In this document: positions 1 through 6,052 of the stretch, one piece after another
Numbering within the stretch: the stretch's first letter is position 1
Layout: each line of letters opens with the position of its first letter
Assembly (NCBI GenBank): GCA_947454585.1
Contig: CANGML010000064.1
Span: 1 to 8,302, forward strand
DNA from: Comamonadaceae bacterium
GTDB taxonomy: Bacteria > Pseudomonadota > Gammaproteobacteria > Burkholderiales > Burkholderiaceae_C
Length of the DNA: 8,302 nt
Direction of reading: 5' to 3'
The notes under the pieces: generated by a model
Seen by the model: the letters and a program-made list of their open reading frames with translations, nothing else
What the model was told of the DNA's origin: nothing
The model's database searches: none
Translations under genes and position numbers: made by a program

Positions 1-267
1 ATGTTGGCGCTGACCGACGAGTCGGGCGCACAAAACGTCCTCGGCGATGGCCTGATTGAGAACAGCGATGCGCGCGAGCCCACGCCAGAAGACTTGGCTG
101 AAGGCCTCGCCCATGTGCAAGCTTATGAAGACGAGCAGCGGCAAGAATTTGCCGCTGAAACGGTCGAGGCGGTGATGCAGCCTGAAGAGTCAGCTGCGCC
201 ACAAGTGCTCGAAACGGCTGAGGCTGTGCCTGCACAGCCCGCCGAGCTAGAAGCGAAGCCTGCTTAA
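1..267 (+). CDS. Unrecognised acidic, Ala/Glu/Pro-rich protein (possibly the 3' end of a longer gene)
   Basis: The reading frame is open from the first base and ends at TAA 265-267, giving 88 residues if the ATG at position 1 is the start. Nothing upstream is visible, so this ATG may be internal and the protein N-terminally incomplete. The sequence is strongly acidic, and the last 30 or so residues are dominated by Ala, Glu, Pro and Gln, typical of a disordered tail. There is no signal peptide, membrane segment or motif I can name. It lies just before fliS, where fliD or flaG is common, but it does not resemble the usual end of either. The real coding nature is supported by the uninterrupted frame and codon use like its neighbours, not by homology. 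Confidence 0.5.
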   Translation: MLALTDESGAQNVLGDGLIENSDAREPTPEDLAEGLAHVQAYEDEQRQEFAAETVEAVMQPEESAAPQVLETAEAVPAQPAELEAKPA

Positions 268-300
268 TATGAATTCAACTCTCGCATGTCAGAATGCCGC

Positions 301-327
301 TCAAGTTTGGGCAGCCACTTCCGATAC
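301..327 (+). promoter_or_regulatory. Sigma-28 (FliA) promoter upstream of fliS
   Basis: The -35 box TCAAGTTT (301-308) and -10 box TCCGATAC (320-327) are separated by exactly 11 bases. Against the enterobacterial FliA consensus TAAAGTTT-N11-GCCGATAA this matches 13 of 16 positions with the canonical spacing. It lies 37 bases before the fliS ATG in an otherwise unassigned 97-base gap (268-364). It probably drives fliS and, by readthrough, motAB, for which I found no promoter of their own. Confidence 0.75.
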
Positions 328-364
328 TGCCTGTGTACGCTAAGTCAAACACAGGAGTTATCAG

Positions 365-787
365 ATGCGAGCCAATTCACGAGCCATTCAAAGTTACGGT
401 GATGTCAAAGTCGGAAGCGGCGTTGCCACCGCCAACAATGTGCAGTTGATCCAAATGTTGTTTGATGGTTTGTTGGAGAGTTTGTCGACCGCACGTGGTC
501 ACATCCAACACAAGAATATCAATGAAAAGTCAAAAGCCATTGCACGCGCTAGCCGCATTGTGATTGGTCTGCAAGGTGCTTTGGACTTTGAAAAAGGTGG
601 CGACTTGGCGAACAACCTGAATGAGTTGTACAGCTATGTCACCCGTCGTTTGTTCCACGCCAACGCCCACAATGATTTGGCAGCGTTGGATGAGATCCAT
701 GGTTTGATGCGCGAAATTCGCGATGCTTGGGAGGGTGTGCCCTCCTTGGTGCCCGCGTCGAATAAGCCTGTGAGTTTGATGAACTGA
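365..787 (+). CDS. fliS: Flagellin export chaperone FliS
   Basis: FliS binds the C-terminal helix of newly made flagellin in the cytoplasm, keeps it from polymerising early and delivers it to the flagellar export gate. The 140-residue product shows the family pattern: a conserved Tyr near residue 11 (SYGDVKV), then ATANNVQLIQMLFDGLLESL in the first helix, and further amphipathic helices with LNELYSYVTRRLFHANAHND around residues 84-103. The length is close to the usual 125-140. The start is fixed by a good ribosome site, AGGAG at 353-357, seven bases before the ATG. A sigma-28 box sits 37 bases upstream, fitting the late-class timing of fliS. The gene is followed by motA after a 93-base gap, so the two may share a transcript. 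Confidence 0.93.
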   Translation: MRANSRAIQSYGDVKVGSGVATANNVQLIQMLFDGLLESLSTARGHIQHKNINEKSKAIARASRIVIGLQGALDFEKGGDLANNLNELYSYVTRRLFHANAHNDLAALDEIHGLMREIRDAWEGVPSLVPASNKPVSLMN

Positions 788-797
788 TTTATCAGTT
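782..797 (+). other. Short perfect inverted repeat across the fliS stop codon
   Basis: AACTGA (782-787) and TCAGTT (792-797) are a perfect six-base inverted repeat with a four-base loop TTTA. The left arm contains the fliS stop codon TGA. There is no following T-run, so it is not a standard intrinsic terminator. It might form a weak hairpin at the end of the fliS message, or may be chance. Confidence 0.3.
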
Positions 798-828
798 AAT
801 CTCTCAGGTTGTTCGGACAGTTTTCAAG

Positions 829-856
829 GCGCATCCAAGAGTTATCTTGGGTGCGT
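829..856 (+). other. Hairpin in the fliS-motA gap
   Basis: Arms 829-840 (GCGCATCCAAGA) and 845-856 (TCTTGGGTGCGT) can pair over 12 positions, ten Watson-Crick and two G-U, around a GTTA tetraloop. The stem is stable, but the downstream bases CAACCTGC have no T-tract, so it is not a classical terminator. It ends 24 bases before the motA ATG and about ten before its ribosome site (GGGGAGAGAG, 867-876). It could be a processing or stability element that sets fliS and motA levels separately. Confidence 0.5.
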
Positions 857-880
857 CAACCTGCTTGGGGAGAGAGTTAG

Positions 881-1741
881 ATGTCAGCAATTATTGGTTT
901 GGTCGTTTTGTTCATTTGCGTGTTCGGCGGTTTCGTGATCGCCGGCGGTAGCTTGGCGCCCATCATCAAAGCCACTCCCTTCGAAATGTTCATCATTGGT
1001 GGCGCTGGCGTGGGCGGCATGATCACCGGTAACTCGGGCGCTATTTTTAAAGGCGCTTGGGGGGGTATGGGCCGCGTGATCAAAGGCCCGCGCTACCACA
1101 AGGAAGATTACATCGGCATCATTGCCGTGATCTCTAAGTTGATGAAAACCTTAAAGGCCGAGGGTGCCGTGGCGATGGAATCGCATGTGGAGAACCCCGA
1201 GGCCAGTGCGATTTTTGGTGAATGTCCCAAGATGCTGCACGACCATGGCTTGGTCGGCTTGATCTGCGACACCATCCGTTTGATGGTGGTGTCTTCAGGC
1301 ACCTTGAGCCCCTATGCCGTGGAAGACGTGATGACCACCGCGATCAAACACCACCACCACAGCGAAATGCAAAACGCCGATGCCTTGTCTACCCTGGCCG
1401 GCGCCTTGCCCGCGCTGGGTATTGTGGCGTGCGTGTTGGGTGTGGTGAAGACCATGGGTGCGATTGACCAACCTCCGCCTGTGCTGGGTGCCCTGATTGG
1501 TGGCGCCTTGGTGGGTACGTTCTTGGGGGTGTTCTTGGCTTACGGTATTTTCGAACCGTTTGGCAAGCGCTTGGTGCAGATCATTGACGAAGACAGCGAG
1601 TGCTTGAAAGTGGCACAGCAAGTCATCATCGGCAACATGCATGGCTACCCAGTTCCCCTGATCATTGAAGCCGCGCGCGTGTGTATCAACCACCACGCCC
1701 AGCCCACCTTTGGCGAACTCTTTGACGCGTTGAGGAAATAA
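881..1741 (+). CDS. motA: Flagellar motor stator protein MotA
   Basis: MotA is the inner-membrane stator subunit that, with MotB, forms the proton channel and pushes on the rotor protein FliG. The 286-residue product has four hydrophobic segments, near residues 2-22, 34-50, 170-190 and 200-222, with a large cytoplasmic loop between the second and third. Channel prolines equivalent to E. coli P173 and P222 are present: P177 in ALPALGIVA and P226 in YGIFEPF. In the loop, the torque-generating pair aligns as K92 (for R90) and E100 (for E98), so charge is kept. VGTFLGVFLAYG is a family signature. Four consecutive His at 157-160 lie in the cytoplasmic loop. A strong ribosome site (GGGGAGAGAG) precedes the ATG. 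The stop overlaps the motB start by one base (TAATG), implying coupled translation. Confidence 0.97.
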   Translation: MSAIIGLVVLFICVFGGFVIAGGSLAPIIKATPFEMFIIGGAGVGGMITGNSGAIFKGAWGGMGRVIKGPRYHKEDYIGIIAVISKLMKTLKAEGAVAMESHVENPEASAIFGECPKMLHDHGLVGLICDTIRLMVVSSGTLSPYAVEDVMTTAIKHHHHSEMQNADALSTLAGALPALGIVACVLGVVKTMGAIDQPPPVLGALIGGALVGTFLGVFLAYGIFEPFGKRLVQIIDEDSECLKVAQQVIIGNMHGYPVPLIIEAARVCINHHAQPTFGELFDALRK

Positions 1742-2778
1742 TGGCTGACGAAAAAGACGCTGCTGCCGCGCCGGAAGACGCGGAAAAAGCTGCCGCTGAA
1801 GCGGCTGCTGCGGCAGCCGCCGCTGCTGCTGCCGAAGCCGCCAAAGCGGAAGAAGAAAAAGAGGCTGCTCCCGCGCCCGTCATCATCATCAAGAAAATCA
1901 TTGATGATGGTCATGGCGGCGCCCACGGGGGTGCTTGGAAGATCGCGTTGGCCGACATGATGACGGCGATGATGGCCTTCTTCTTGTTGATGTGGCTGTT
2001 GGGCGCGTCCAACGAAGACCAACGCAAAAGCATTGCCGACTACTTCAAACCCACCTCACAAAGCCTGGTGGCCATTGGTCAATTGGCAGGCTCAAATGGT
2101 GTGTTGGGGGGTCGCTCCATCATTGACCCCGACGGTTTCCCCTTTGCGGCCAAGCAAACCGGTTTGTTGGAACGTTTGACACCCCGCTCAGAAGGCGGCC
2201 CGAACCCCAGCACTGACCCCGGTCAAGAAAACAACAACCCCTACTCAGACCCCGACAAGTTGACGCCTGAGCAGAAGAAAGAAATTGCCCAAGCGCAAGA
2301 AAAAGCCGACTTCGACAAACTCGAAAAAGAGATTGAGCAAAAGCTGTCGGAAAACAAAAAGCTCGGGGGTCTCAAAGACCAAGTTTCAGTCACGCGTGAC
2401 AAGCAGGGCTTGCGCATCGAGATCATCGACAAAGCCGACTTTGCGATGTTCCCCAGTGGTGGCATGAGCATGCAAGGCAAGGCCGCGAGCTTGATCAGTG
2501 AAATTGCCGCCTCGTTGGCTGAGATGCCCAACAAGATCGCGATTCGTGGTCACACCGACAGTGTGCCGTTCCAAAGCAAAGAAGGTCGTAACAACTGGTC
2601 GCTCTCGGCCGAGCGTGCCGAAGTGACCCGCGCTTTGCTAGAAAAGAGCGGCATCAAAGAAAGCCGCTTTGCGCGCATCGAGGGTGTGGCGGACACCGAT
2701 CCTTTCAACCCGAAAGACCCCCGCGACCCGCGTAACCGTCGCATGAGCATCACCGTGCTCTACAACGAGCAAGACTGA
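1741..2778 (+). CDS. motB: Flagellar motor stator protein MotB with Ala/Glu-rich N-terminal extension
   Basis: MotB anchors the stator to peptidoglycan and carries the essential proton-binding aspartate. In this 345-residue protein, the single transmembrane helix (about 66-88) contains D72 in the ADMMTAMMAFFLLMWLL motif, equivalent to E. coli D32. A Pro/Asn-rich linker (about 145-175) and a charged helical stretch (176-210) follow. The C-terminal OmpA-like domain (about 220-341) shows RGHTDS (269-274), NNWSLSAERA (284-293) and NRRMSI (332-337), the usual peptidoglycan-binding elements. The oddity is the N-terminus: about 40 extra residues before the APVIIIKK region that matches the start of other MotB proteins, including 11 consecutive alanines at 21-31. 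The start is supported by the one-base overlap with the motA stop. The purine-rich GAGGAAA just before it can act as a ribosome site. Confidence 0.96.
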   Translation: MADEKDAAAAPEDAEKAAAEAAAAAAAAAAAEAAKAEEEKEAAPAPVIIIKKIIDDGHGGAHGGAWKIALADMMTAMMAFFLLMWLLGASNEDQRKSIADYFKPTSQSLVAIGQLAGSNGVLGGRSIIDPDGFPFAAKQTGLLERLTPRSEGGPNPSTDPGQENNNPYSDPDKLTPEQKKEIAQAQEKADFDKLEKEIEQKLSENKKLGGLKDQVSVTRDKQGLRIEIIDKADFAMFPSGGMSMQGKAASLISEIAASLAEMPNKIAIRGHTDSVPFQSKEGRNNWSLSAERAEVTRALLEKSGIKESRFARIEGVADTDPFNPKDPRDPRNRRMSITVLYNEQD

Positions 2779-2797
2779 TCTTTAGAGTGATCTTTAG
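2776..2797. repeat. 12-base tandem duplication at the motB / fleQ-like stop codons
   Basis: TGATCTTTAG occurs at 2776-2785 and again at 2788-2797, a period of 12. The first copy supplies the motB stop TGA, and the second supplies the reverse-strand stop TAA of the regulator (2794-2796). Because 12 is a multiple of three, each gene also has an in-frame backup stop in the other copy. No hairpin with a T-run lies in this 15-base gap. Confidence 0.75.
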
Positions 2798-3897
2798 GCA
2801 GGGCGCAACTCGTACTTGTTGATCTTCTCGATCAAGGTCGTGCGTTGCAGGTTCAGGAGCTTCGCGGTGCGTGACACATTGCCCGCGTTGCGCTCCAGGG
2901 CCTGTTCAATGATGCTGCGCTCGATTTGCGCCATGCGTTCTTTCAAGGACAGGCCTTCGGGGGGCAACTGCGGCATGCCCTGGGCCAACATGATCAGGCC
3001 CTCGACATCGTTCTCTTCTTCCTCCGGTGCAGCAGCAGCCGACATTTCTGCCAACACCTCGGGGGGCGGTGTCATTTCCATCTTGGCCAGCAACGGCGCT
3101 TTGGCTTGCAGCTCGGCCTGAGCCGACACCAAGCCCTTGGGCAGCAGGGTAGGGGGGATGGCCCGCAGGTCGAGCTCTTGACCGGCATACAAGGTGCTGA
3201 AGCGGTCCACCACGTTAGACAGCTCGCGCACATTGCCTGGCCAAGGGTATTTTTGCAAGGCCGCCATGAAGTCGGGCTTGAAGCGAATCGGTTGCTTGCC
3301 GTAACTGGCGCATTTCTTGGCAAAGAAACTCAGCAATTCAGCCACATCGGCATTGCGCTCGCGCAAGGGGGGCGTCACCATCGGCAACACATTGAGGCGG
3401 TAGTACAAGTCTTCTCGGAAGCGTCCGGCTTCGATTTCAGTTTCCAAGTCGCGGTGCGTCGCCGCCACCACGCGCACATCCACTTGCACTTGGCGGGTGC
3501 CGCCAATCGGGTCCACCGTGCGCTCTTGCAACACCCGCAGCAACTTGACCTGCATGTCCAGTGACATGTCGCCAATTTCATCCAAGAAGATGGTGCCCCC
3601 GTGGGCCAATTCAAAACGACCAATCCGGTCAGCCACTGCGCCCGTGAATGCACCTTTGCGATGGCCAAACAGCTCACTTTCCAGCAAATCTTTGGGGATC
3701 GCTGCGCAGTTGATAGGCACAAAGTTCGCACCACAGCGGTCTGATTGTTCGTGCAGCAAACGCGCCAACAACTCCTTGCCCGTACCGCTCTCGCCGGTGA
3801 TCATCACGGTGGCGTTGGAGTTCGCCATGGTGGCGACCAATTGGCGCAAGGCCACCGCTGAGTCGCTGGAGCCGATAAAGTGAGTCATTGGTTTCAT
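2794..3897 (-). CDS. Sigma-54-dependent regulator, FleQ/FlrA-like, lacking an N-terminal sensor domain
   Basis: The product is an enhancer-binding ATPase expected to open sigma-54 RNA polymerase promoters. The 367 residues hold an AAA+ domain from about residue 5 to 235: Walker A GESGTGKE (35-42), the sigma-54-contacting loop GAFTGA (82-87), Walker B FLDEIGD (104-110), the arginine-finger region [10 protein letters not shown] (160-169) and WPGNVREL (219-226). A variable acidic linker (about 265-305) follows, then a Fis-type helix-turn-helix (about 325-363) with [20 protein letters not shown]. The linker/HTH region resembles FleQ ([17 protein letters not shown]). FleQ has an additional N-terminal domain of over 100 residues, and FlrC/FleR has a receiver domain; neither is present. 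The frame stays open upstream to 4164, but the ATG at 3897 has AGGA eight bases before it (3907-3910), and residues beyond it look like antisense of the opposite gene. FlgR-type naming is also possible. Confidence 0.88.
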   Translation of the reverse strand: MKPMTHFIGSSDSAVALRQLVATMANSNATVMITGESGTGKELLARLLHEQSDRCGANFVPINCAAIPKDLLESELFGHRKGAFTGAVADRIGRFELAHGGTIFLDEIGDMSLDMQVKLLRVLQERTVDPIGGTRQVQVDVRVVAATHRDLETEIEAGRFREDLYYRLNVLPMVTPPLRERNADVAELLSFFAKKCASYGKQPIRFKPDFMAALQKYPWPGNVRELSNVVDRFSTLYAGQELDLRAIPPTLLPKGLVSAQAELQAKAPLLAKMEMTPPPEVLAEMSAAAAPEEEENDVEGLIMLAQGMPQLPPEGLSLKERMAQIERSIIEQALERNAGNVSRTAKLLNLQRTTLIEKINKYELRPA

Positions 3898-3969
3898 GTC
3901 AAAAATTCCTACAGCTGATTTTCGGGCGTTGATGAGATTTGACAAGACAGAAAAAGTATTCGTCTGGCA

Positions 3970-3979
3970 TTTAATTAAA
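3970..3979. other. AT-only 10-base palindrome in the divergent promoter region
   Basis: TTTAATTAAA is a perfect palindrome in the 133-base gap between the divergent sigma-54 regulator and the flgP-like operon. Its last four bases overlap the -35 box of the sigma-28 candidate at 3976. It may be an operator or only an AT-rich promoter element. Confidence 0.3.
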
Positions 3980-4002
3980 GATGTGCGCTGCGGTGCCGAA
4001 TC
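3976..4002 (+). promoter_or_regulatory. Sigma-28 (FliA) promoter for the flgP-like operon
   Basis: TAAAGATG (3976-3983) and GCCGAATC (3995-4002) are separated by 11 bases. This is 11 of 16 matches to TAAAGTTT-N11-GCCGATAA, with the core TAAAG and GCCGA intact. Transcription would begin about 20 bases before the ATG at 4031, leaving room for the AAGGA ribosome site at 4019-4023. It is the only convincing promoter before the five genes that follow. Confidence 0.65.
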
Positions 4003-4030
4003 AAGCGGGAGACCTCTTAAGGACACAGAC

Positions 4031-4513
4031 ATGACACGCATCCACATTTGGGCATTGACTGCCGCCGCTTTACTGTTGACCGCCTGTGCCAACACGCCAC
4101 CGCCCCCGCTCGTGCCCACTCGCGCCGATGAGGCTGCCAACATGATCACGCCGATGACCGACAAGCGTGAGACCTTGGTGGCAACGGGCTATGCAGTGAT
4201 TAGTATTCAAAACCACCGCAACCCGGCGCAGCAGCGTTTGTTGGCCATCCGCGCTTCCAAACTGGATGCTTACCGTGCCTTGACCGAACAGGTGTACGGC
4301 CAGCAACTCGATGCCAGCACCACCGTGGCTGACATGACCGTCATGAGCGACACCTTCCGTGCCCGCGTCGAAGGCGTGATTTACGGCGCCGTGTTGGTCA
4401 GCATCACACCCGTGGGCGATGACACCTACGAAACCACCCTGTCGCTCGACCGCAACGTGGTCAATGACCTGCGTGCGTTGTATGTCGCACACCTCAACAA
4501 CAAGCGTCGTTGA
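4031..4513 (+). CDS. flgP: LPP20-family outer-membrane lipoprotein, FlgP-like
   Basis: This is a predicted lipoprotein of 160 residues. The N-terminal hydrophobic segment ends in the lipobox LTAC with lipidation at C19. Residue +2 is Ala, which favours sorting to the outer membrane. A Pro-rich spacer (PPPPLVP) follows, then the LPP20 domain from about residue 53: [27 protein letters not shown] and [13 protein letters not shown] are its recognisable elements. In Vibrio, FlgP with FlgO and FlgT forms an extra outer-membrane-associated basal ring (H-ring). An FlgT-like gene starts 25 bases downstream, which supports the FlgP reading. The start at 4031 is chosen over the longer open frame (from 3896) because it gives the signal peptide and is preceded by AAGGA at seven bases. 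A sigma-28 box lies upstream. The gene symbol is by family resemblance and context. Confidence 0.82.
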   Translation: MTRIHIWALTAAALLLTACANTPPPPLVPTRADEAANMITPMTDKRETLVATGYAVISIQNHRNPAQQRLLAIRASKLDAYRALTEQVYGQQLDASTTVADMTVMSDTFRARVEGVIYGAVLVSITPVGDDTYETTLSLDRNVVNDLRALYVAHLNNKRR

Positions 4514-4538
4514 TCGCGCAAGCTGAGAGACCTGTGTG

Positions 4539-5609
4539 ATGTGGACGACTGTGCGACGAACCCTGTGCCTCTTTGCTGTGGGCATGGCAGGTGTCAACTT
4601 TTCAGTGGCAGCGGCTGACCTCAGCCCTGAAGAGCGTTTGCGCGCTATTCGTGCAGCCATGGTGGAAGCCGCCATGAAATCCAACACCCGTGTCAGTGCC
4701 ACCAGTTGGATGGACAGTGGGGGTCAACTGCGTGAGCTCAACCGTTTCTCATCTGAAATCAAATTGCGTGACCTGCAAGTCGCCCAGTATGTGCGCGACG
4801 CGGGCCAGCAACCCCAAGCTGAGTTGGCGGTGACCCAAGTTGACGCGGTCAAACCAGGCCGTTGCGAAGCACCCCAAGCCAAAGCCCCTTTGCGTCAAGT
4901 GATGACCGTGGGCTTGAACCTGTCCTCGGGTGTGCCTCCCGCACAGCGTTACCAAGCCCAGCAAGTGGGTTTCGTCGCCCGTCAAGATTTGATGCAAGCC
5001 GCCTCGCGCGCCGAGCGTTGGCGCCTGATCAACAGCCAAGCCCCCGCGCGCGCCTATGACCGCTTGAGCTATGGTCAAGGCGAAGAGCGTGTGCAATGGC
5101 ATGCCCAAATCACGGTGAATGCAGCGCCATTAGGGGGCGTGTCGGATGACTACACCGCCTTTGCGCTGAGCTTGCAAGTCAATGGCCCTGGACAACGTCA
5201 AGCGTGGTTTGCTGCGCAAGAAATTGTGGTGCCGAGTTTGCCCACCCAAACCTATGGCACGCCCAAGATGGACAACGACACCCAGACCGCCATCGCGCGT
5301 TCGGTGGCTGCCCTGGTGGCCCAACTTGAAACACAGCTCGCCTGTGAGCCCCAAAGCTTCGCGGTCGAACAAGCAGATGGACGCTTGTCGCTCAATGCCG
5401 GCGCGCATGCGGGCTTGCGCGTAGGGGACAAACTCATGTTGGCCGATGCGTCTGTGTTGCCGCGTCATACCCTAGAGCCCAACGCCCTTGACGCCGCGGT
5501 ATTGGCCGAAGTTAAATCGGTCACGCCGTATCAAGCCGAAATCAAGCAAGTGGCAGGACGCAAACAAAAAATCAATGGGGCTTGGGTGGCCTGGCCCTAT
5601 ACCTATTAA
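4539..5609 (+). CDS. flgT: FlgT-like periplasmic flagellar protein (H-ring component)
   Basis: This is an exported protein of about 356 residues. The first 25 residues form a signal peptide with probable cleavage after SVAA. In Vibrio, FlgT helps build the H-ring around the basal body and recruits further ring proteins. Here the C-terminal part (about 272-354) has the FlgT-C/SH3-like pattern: LSLNAGAHAGLRVGDKLMLAD, then a strand-rich segment with VLAEVKSVTPYQAEIK, ending WPYTY. The N-terminal and middle regions are less clear and I assign them by context. Two cysteines remain in the mature protein, C109 and C269, which could pair in the periplasm. The ATG at 4539 is preferred, with GAGAGA (4525-4530) eight bases before it; the overlapping GTG at 4536 would add one residue. 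It sits 25 bases after the flgP-like gene. Confidence 0.72.
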   Translation: MWTTVRRTLCLFAVGMAGVNFSVAAADLSPEERLRAIRAAMVEAAMKSNTRVSATSWMDSGGQLRELNRFSSEIKLRDLQVAQYVRDAGQQPQAELAVTQVDAVKPGRCEAPQAKAPLRQVMTVGLNLSSGVPPAQRYQAQQVGFVARQDLMQAASRAERWRLINSQAPARAYDRLSYGQGEERVQWHAQITVNAAPLGGVSDDYTAFALSLQVNGPGQRQAWFAAQEIVVPSLPTQTYGTPKMDNDTQTAIARSVAALVAQLETQLACEPQSFAVEQADGRLSLNAGAHAGLRVGDKLMLADASVLPRHTLEPNALDAAVLAEVKSVTPYQAEIKQVAGRKQKINGAWVAWPYTY

Positions 5610-5631
5610 GAGATCCACGGGAGAGATGACC

Positions 5632-6042
5632 ATGAACACGACCACCCCTACCTTGCGCCACTGGCTGTGTTGCCTTGTCTTGGCCGCGCCAGTGTTGGCA
5701 TGGGCTGCTGCCCCAGCCTCTGCCTCTGCCGCACGCACCTACCAAGTGCAAACAGGTGATACCTTAGACAAGGTGATTCGTAAAACCATGCCCGACAGCC
5801 CCTTGAAGTTTGAGATTTTGCGTAACGCCTTCGTGCAGCAAAATCCGCAGGCTTTCACCAAGGCGCCACCCCGCGCCCTCATGGCTGGTGCGGTATTGAA
5901 CGTGCCCAACCATGACGACTTGCTGCGCAGCTACATGGTGCCTGGCTATGCTCCCGGCAACAGCGGTGCCAGCCGTGGCGGTGGCTACTCGACGGCCGAC
6001 ATGAACATGAACGAGCGCAAAAACTGGGTGCGCTTCCCCTAA
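5632..6042 (+). CDS. Small exported protein with a FimV/LysM-like domain
   Basis: The 136-residue product has a signal peptide (hydrophobic residues about 11-27, cleavage probably near ASA-AR at 33-34). One LysM-like module at about 36-93 starts YQVQTGDTLDKVI and ends NPQAF...PRALMAGAVLNVPN. The NPQAF and LMAGAVLNVP pieces resemble the N-terminal LysM of FimV/HubP polar proteins more than a classical peptidoglycan LysM. The remaining 40 residues are Gly/Ser/Asn-rich and look unstructured. It probably acts in the periplasm, perhaps binding peptidoglycan near the extra basal ring encoded just upstream. The start at 5632 is chosen because GGGAGAG (5619-5625) is correctly spaced for it. The in-frame ATG at 5626 would abut the ribosome site, and a longer open frame back to 5488 overlaps flgT. 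The exact role is unknown. Confidence 0.75.
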   Translation: MNTTTPTLRHWLCCLVLAAPVLAWAAAPASASAARTYQVQTGDTLDKVIRKTMPDSPLKFEILRNAFVQQNPQAFTKAPPRALMAGAVLNVPNHDDLLRSYMVPGYAPGNSGASRGGGYSTADMNMNERKNWVRFP

Positions 6043-6052
6043 GGGGATTGCC

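Noticed and set aside
829..856. Rho-independent terminator between fliS and motA
   Set aside because: A good stem is present but no T-run follows on either strand, so I list it only as a hairpin.
848..866. Possible sigma-54 promoter before motA (GG then TGCTT)
   Set aside because: The GG and GC elements are one base off the strict -24/-12 spacing, and the bases belong to the right arm of a hairpin.
1686..1901. Reverse frame with long Ala/Ser runs opposite the start of motB
   Set aside because: The runs come from reading the GC-rich alanine codons of MotB backwards. It crosses the motA/motB junction and has no independent support.
2926..3564. Forward open frame of 212 codons inside the sigma-54 regulator
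   Set aside because: It is antisense to well-conserved AAA+ motifs, is His/Gln-rich in the manner of an antisense frame, and has no ribosome site or family resemblance.
3939..3944. Perfect TTGACA -35 box on the forward strand
   Set aside because: No acceptable -10 hexamer lies 16-18 bases downstream (the bases there read GTCTGG).
3965..3983. TGGCAT as a sigma-54 -24 element in the divergent gap
   Set aside because: There is no GC at the required -12 spacing; the region reads AT-rich and fits a sigma-28 -35 instead.
3898..4164. N-terminal 89-residue extension of the sigma-54 regulator
   Set aside because: It would cover the divergent promoter, the ribosome site and the start of the lipoprotein gene. 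It does not resemble a FleQ or receiver domain, and the ATG at 3897 has a well-spaced AGGA.
4070..4702. Reverse open frame of 210 codons across the FlgP/FlgT-like junction
   Set aside because: It is antisense to the lipoprotein and spans the operon gap, with no motif or promoter support.
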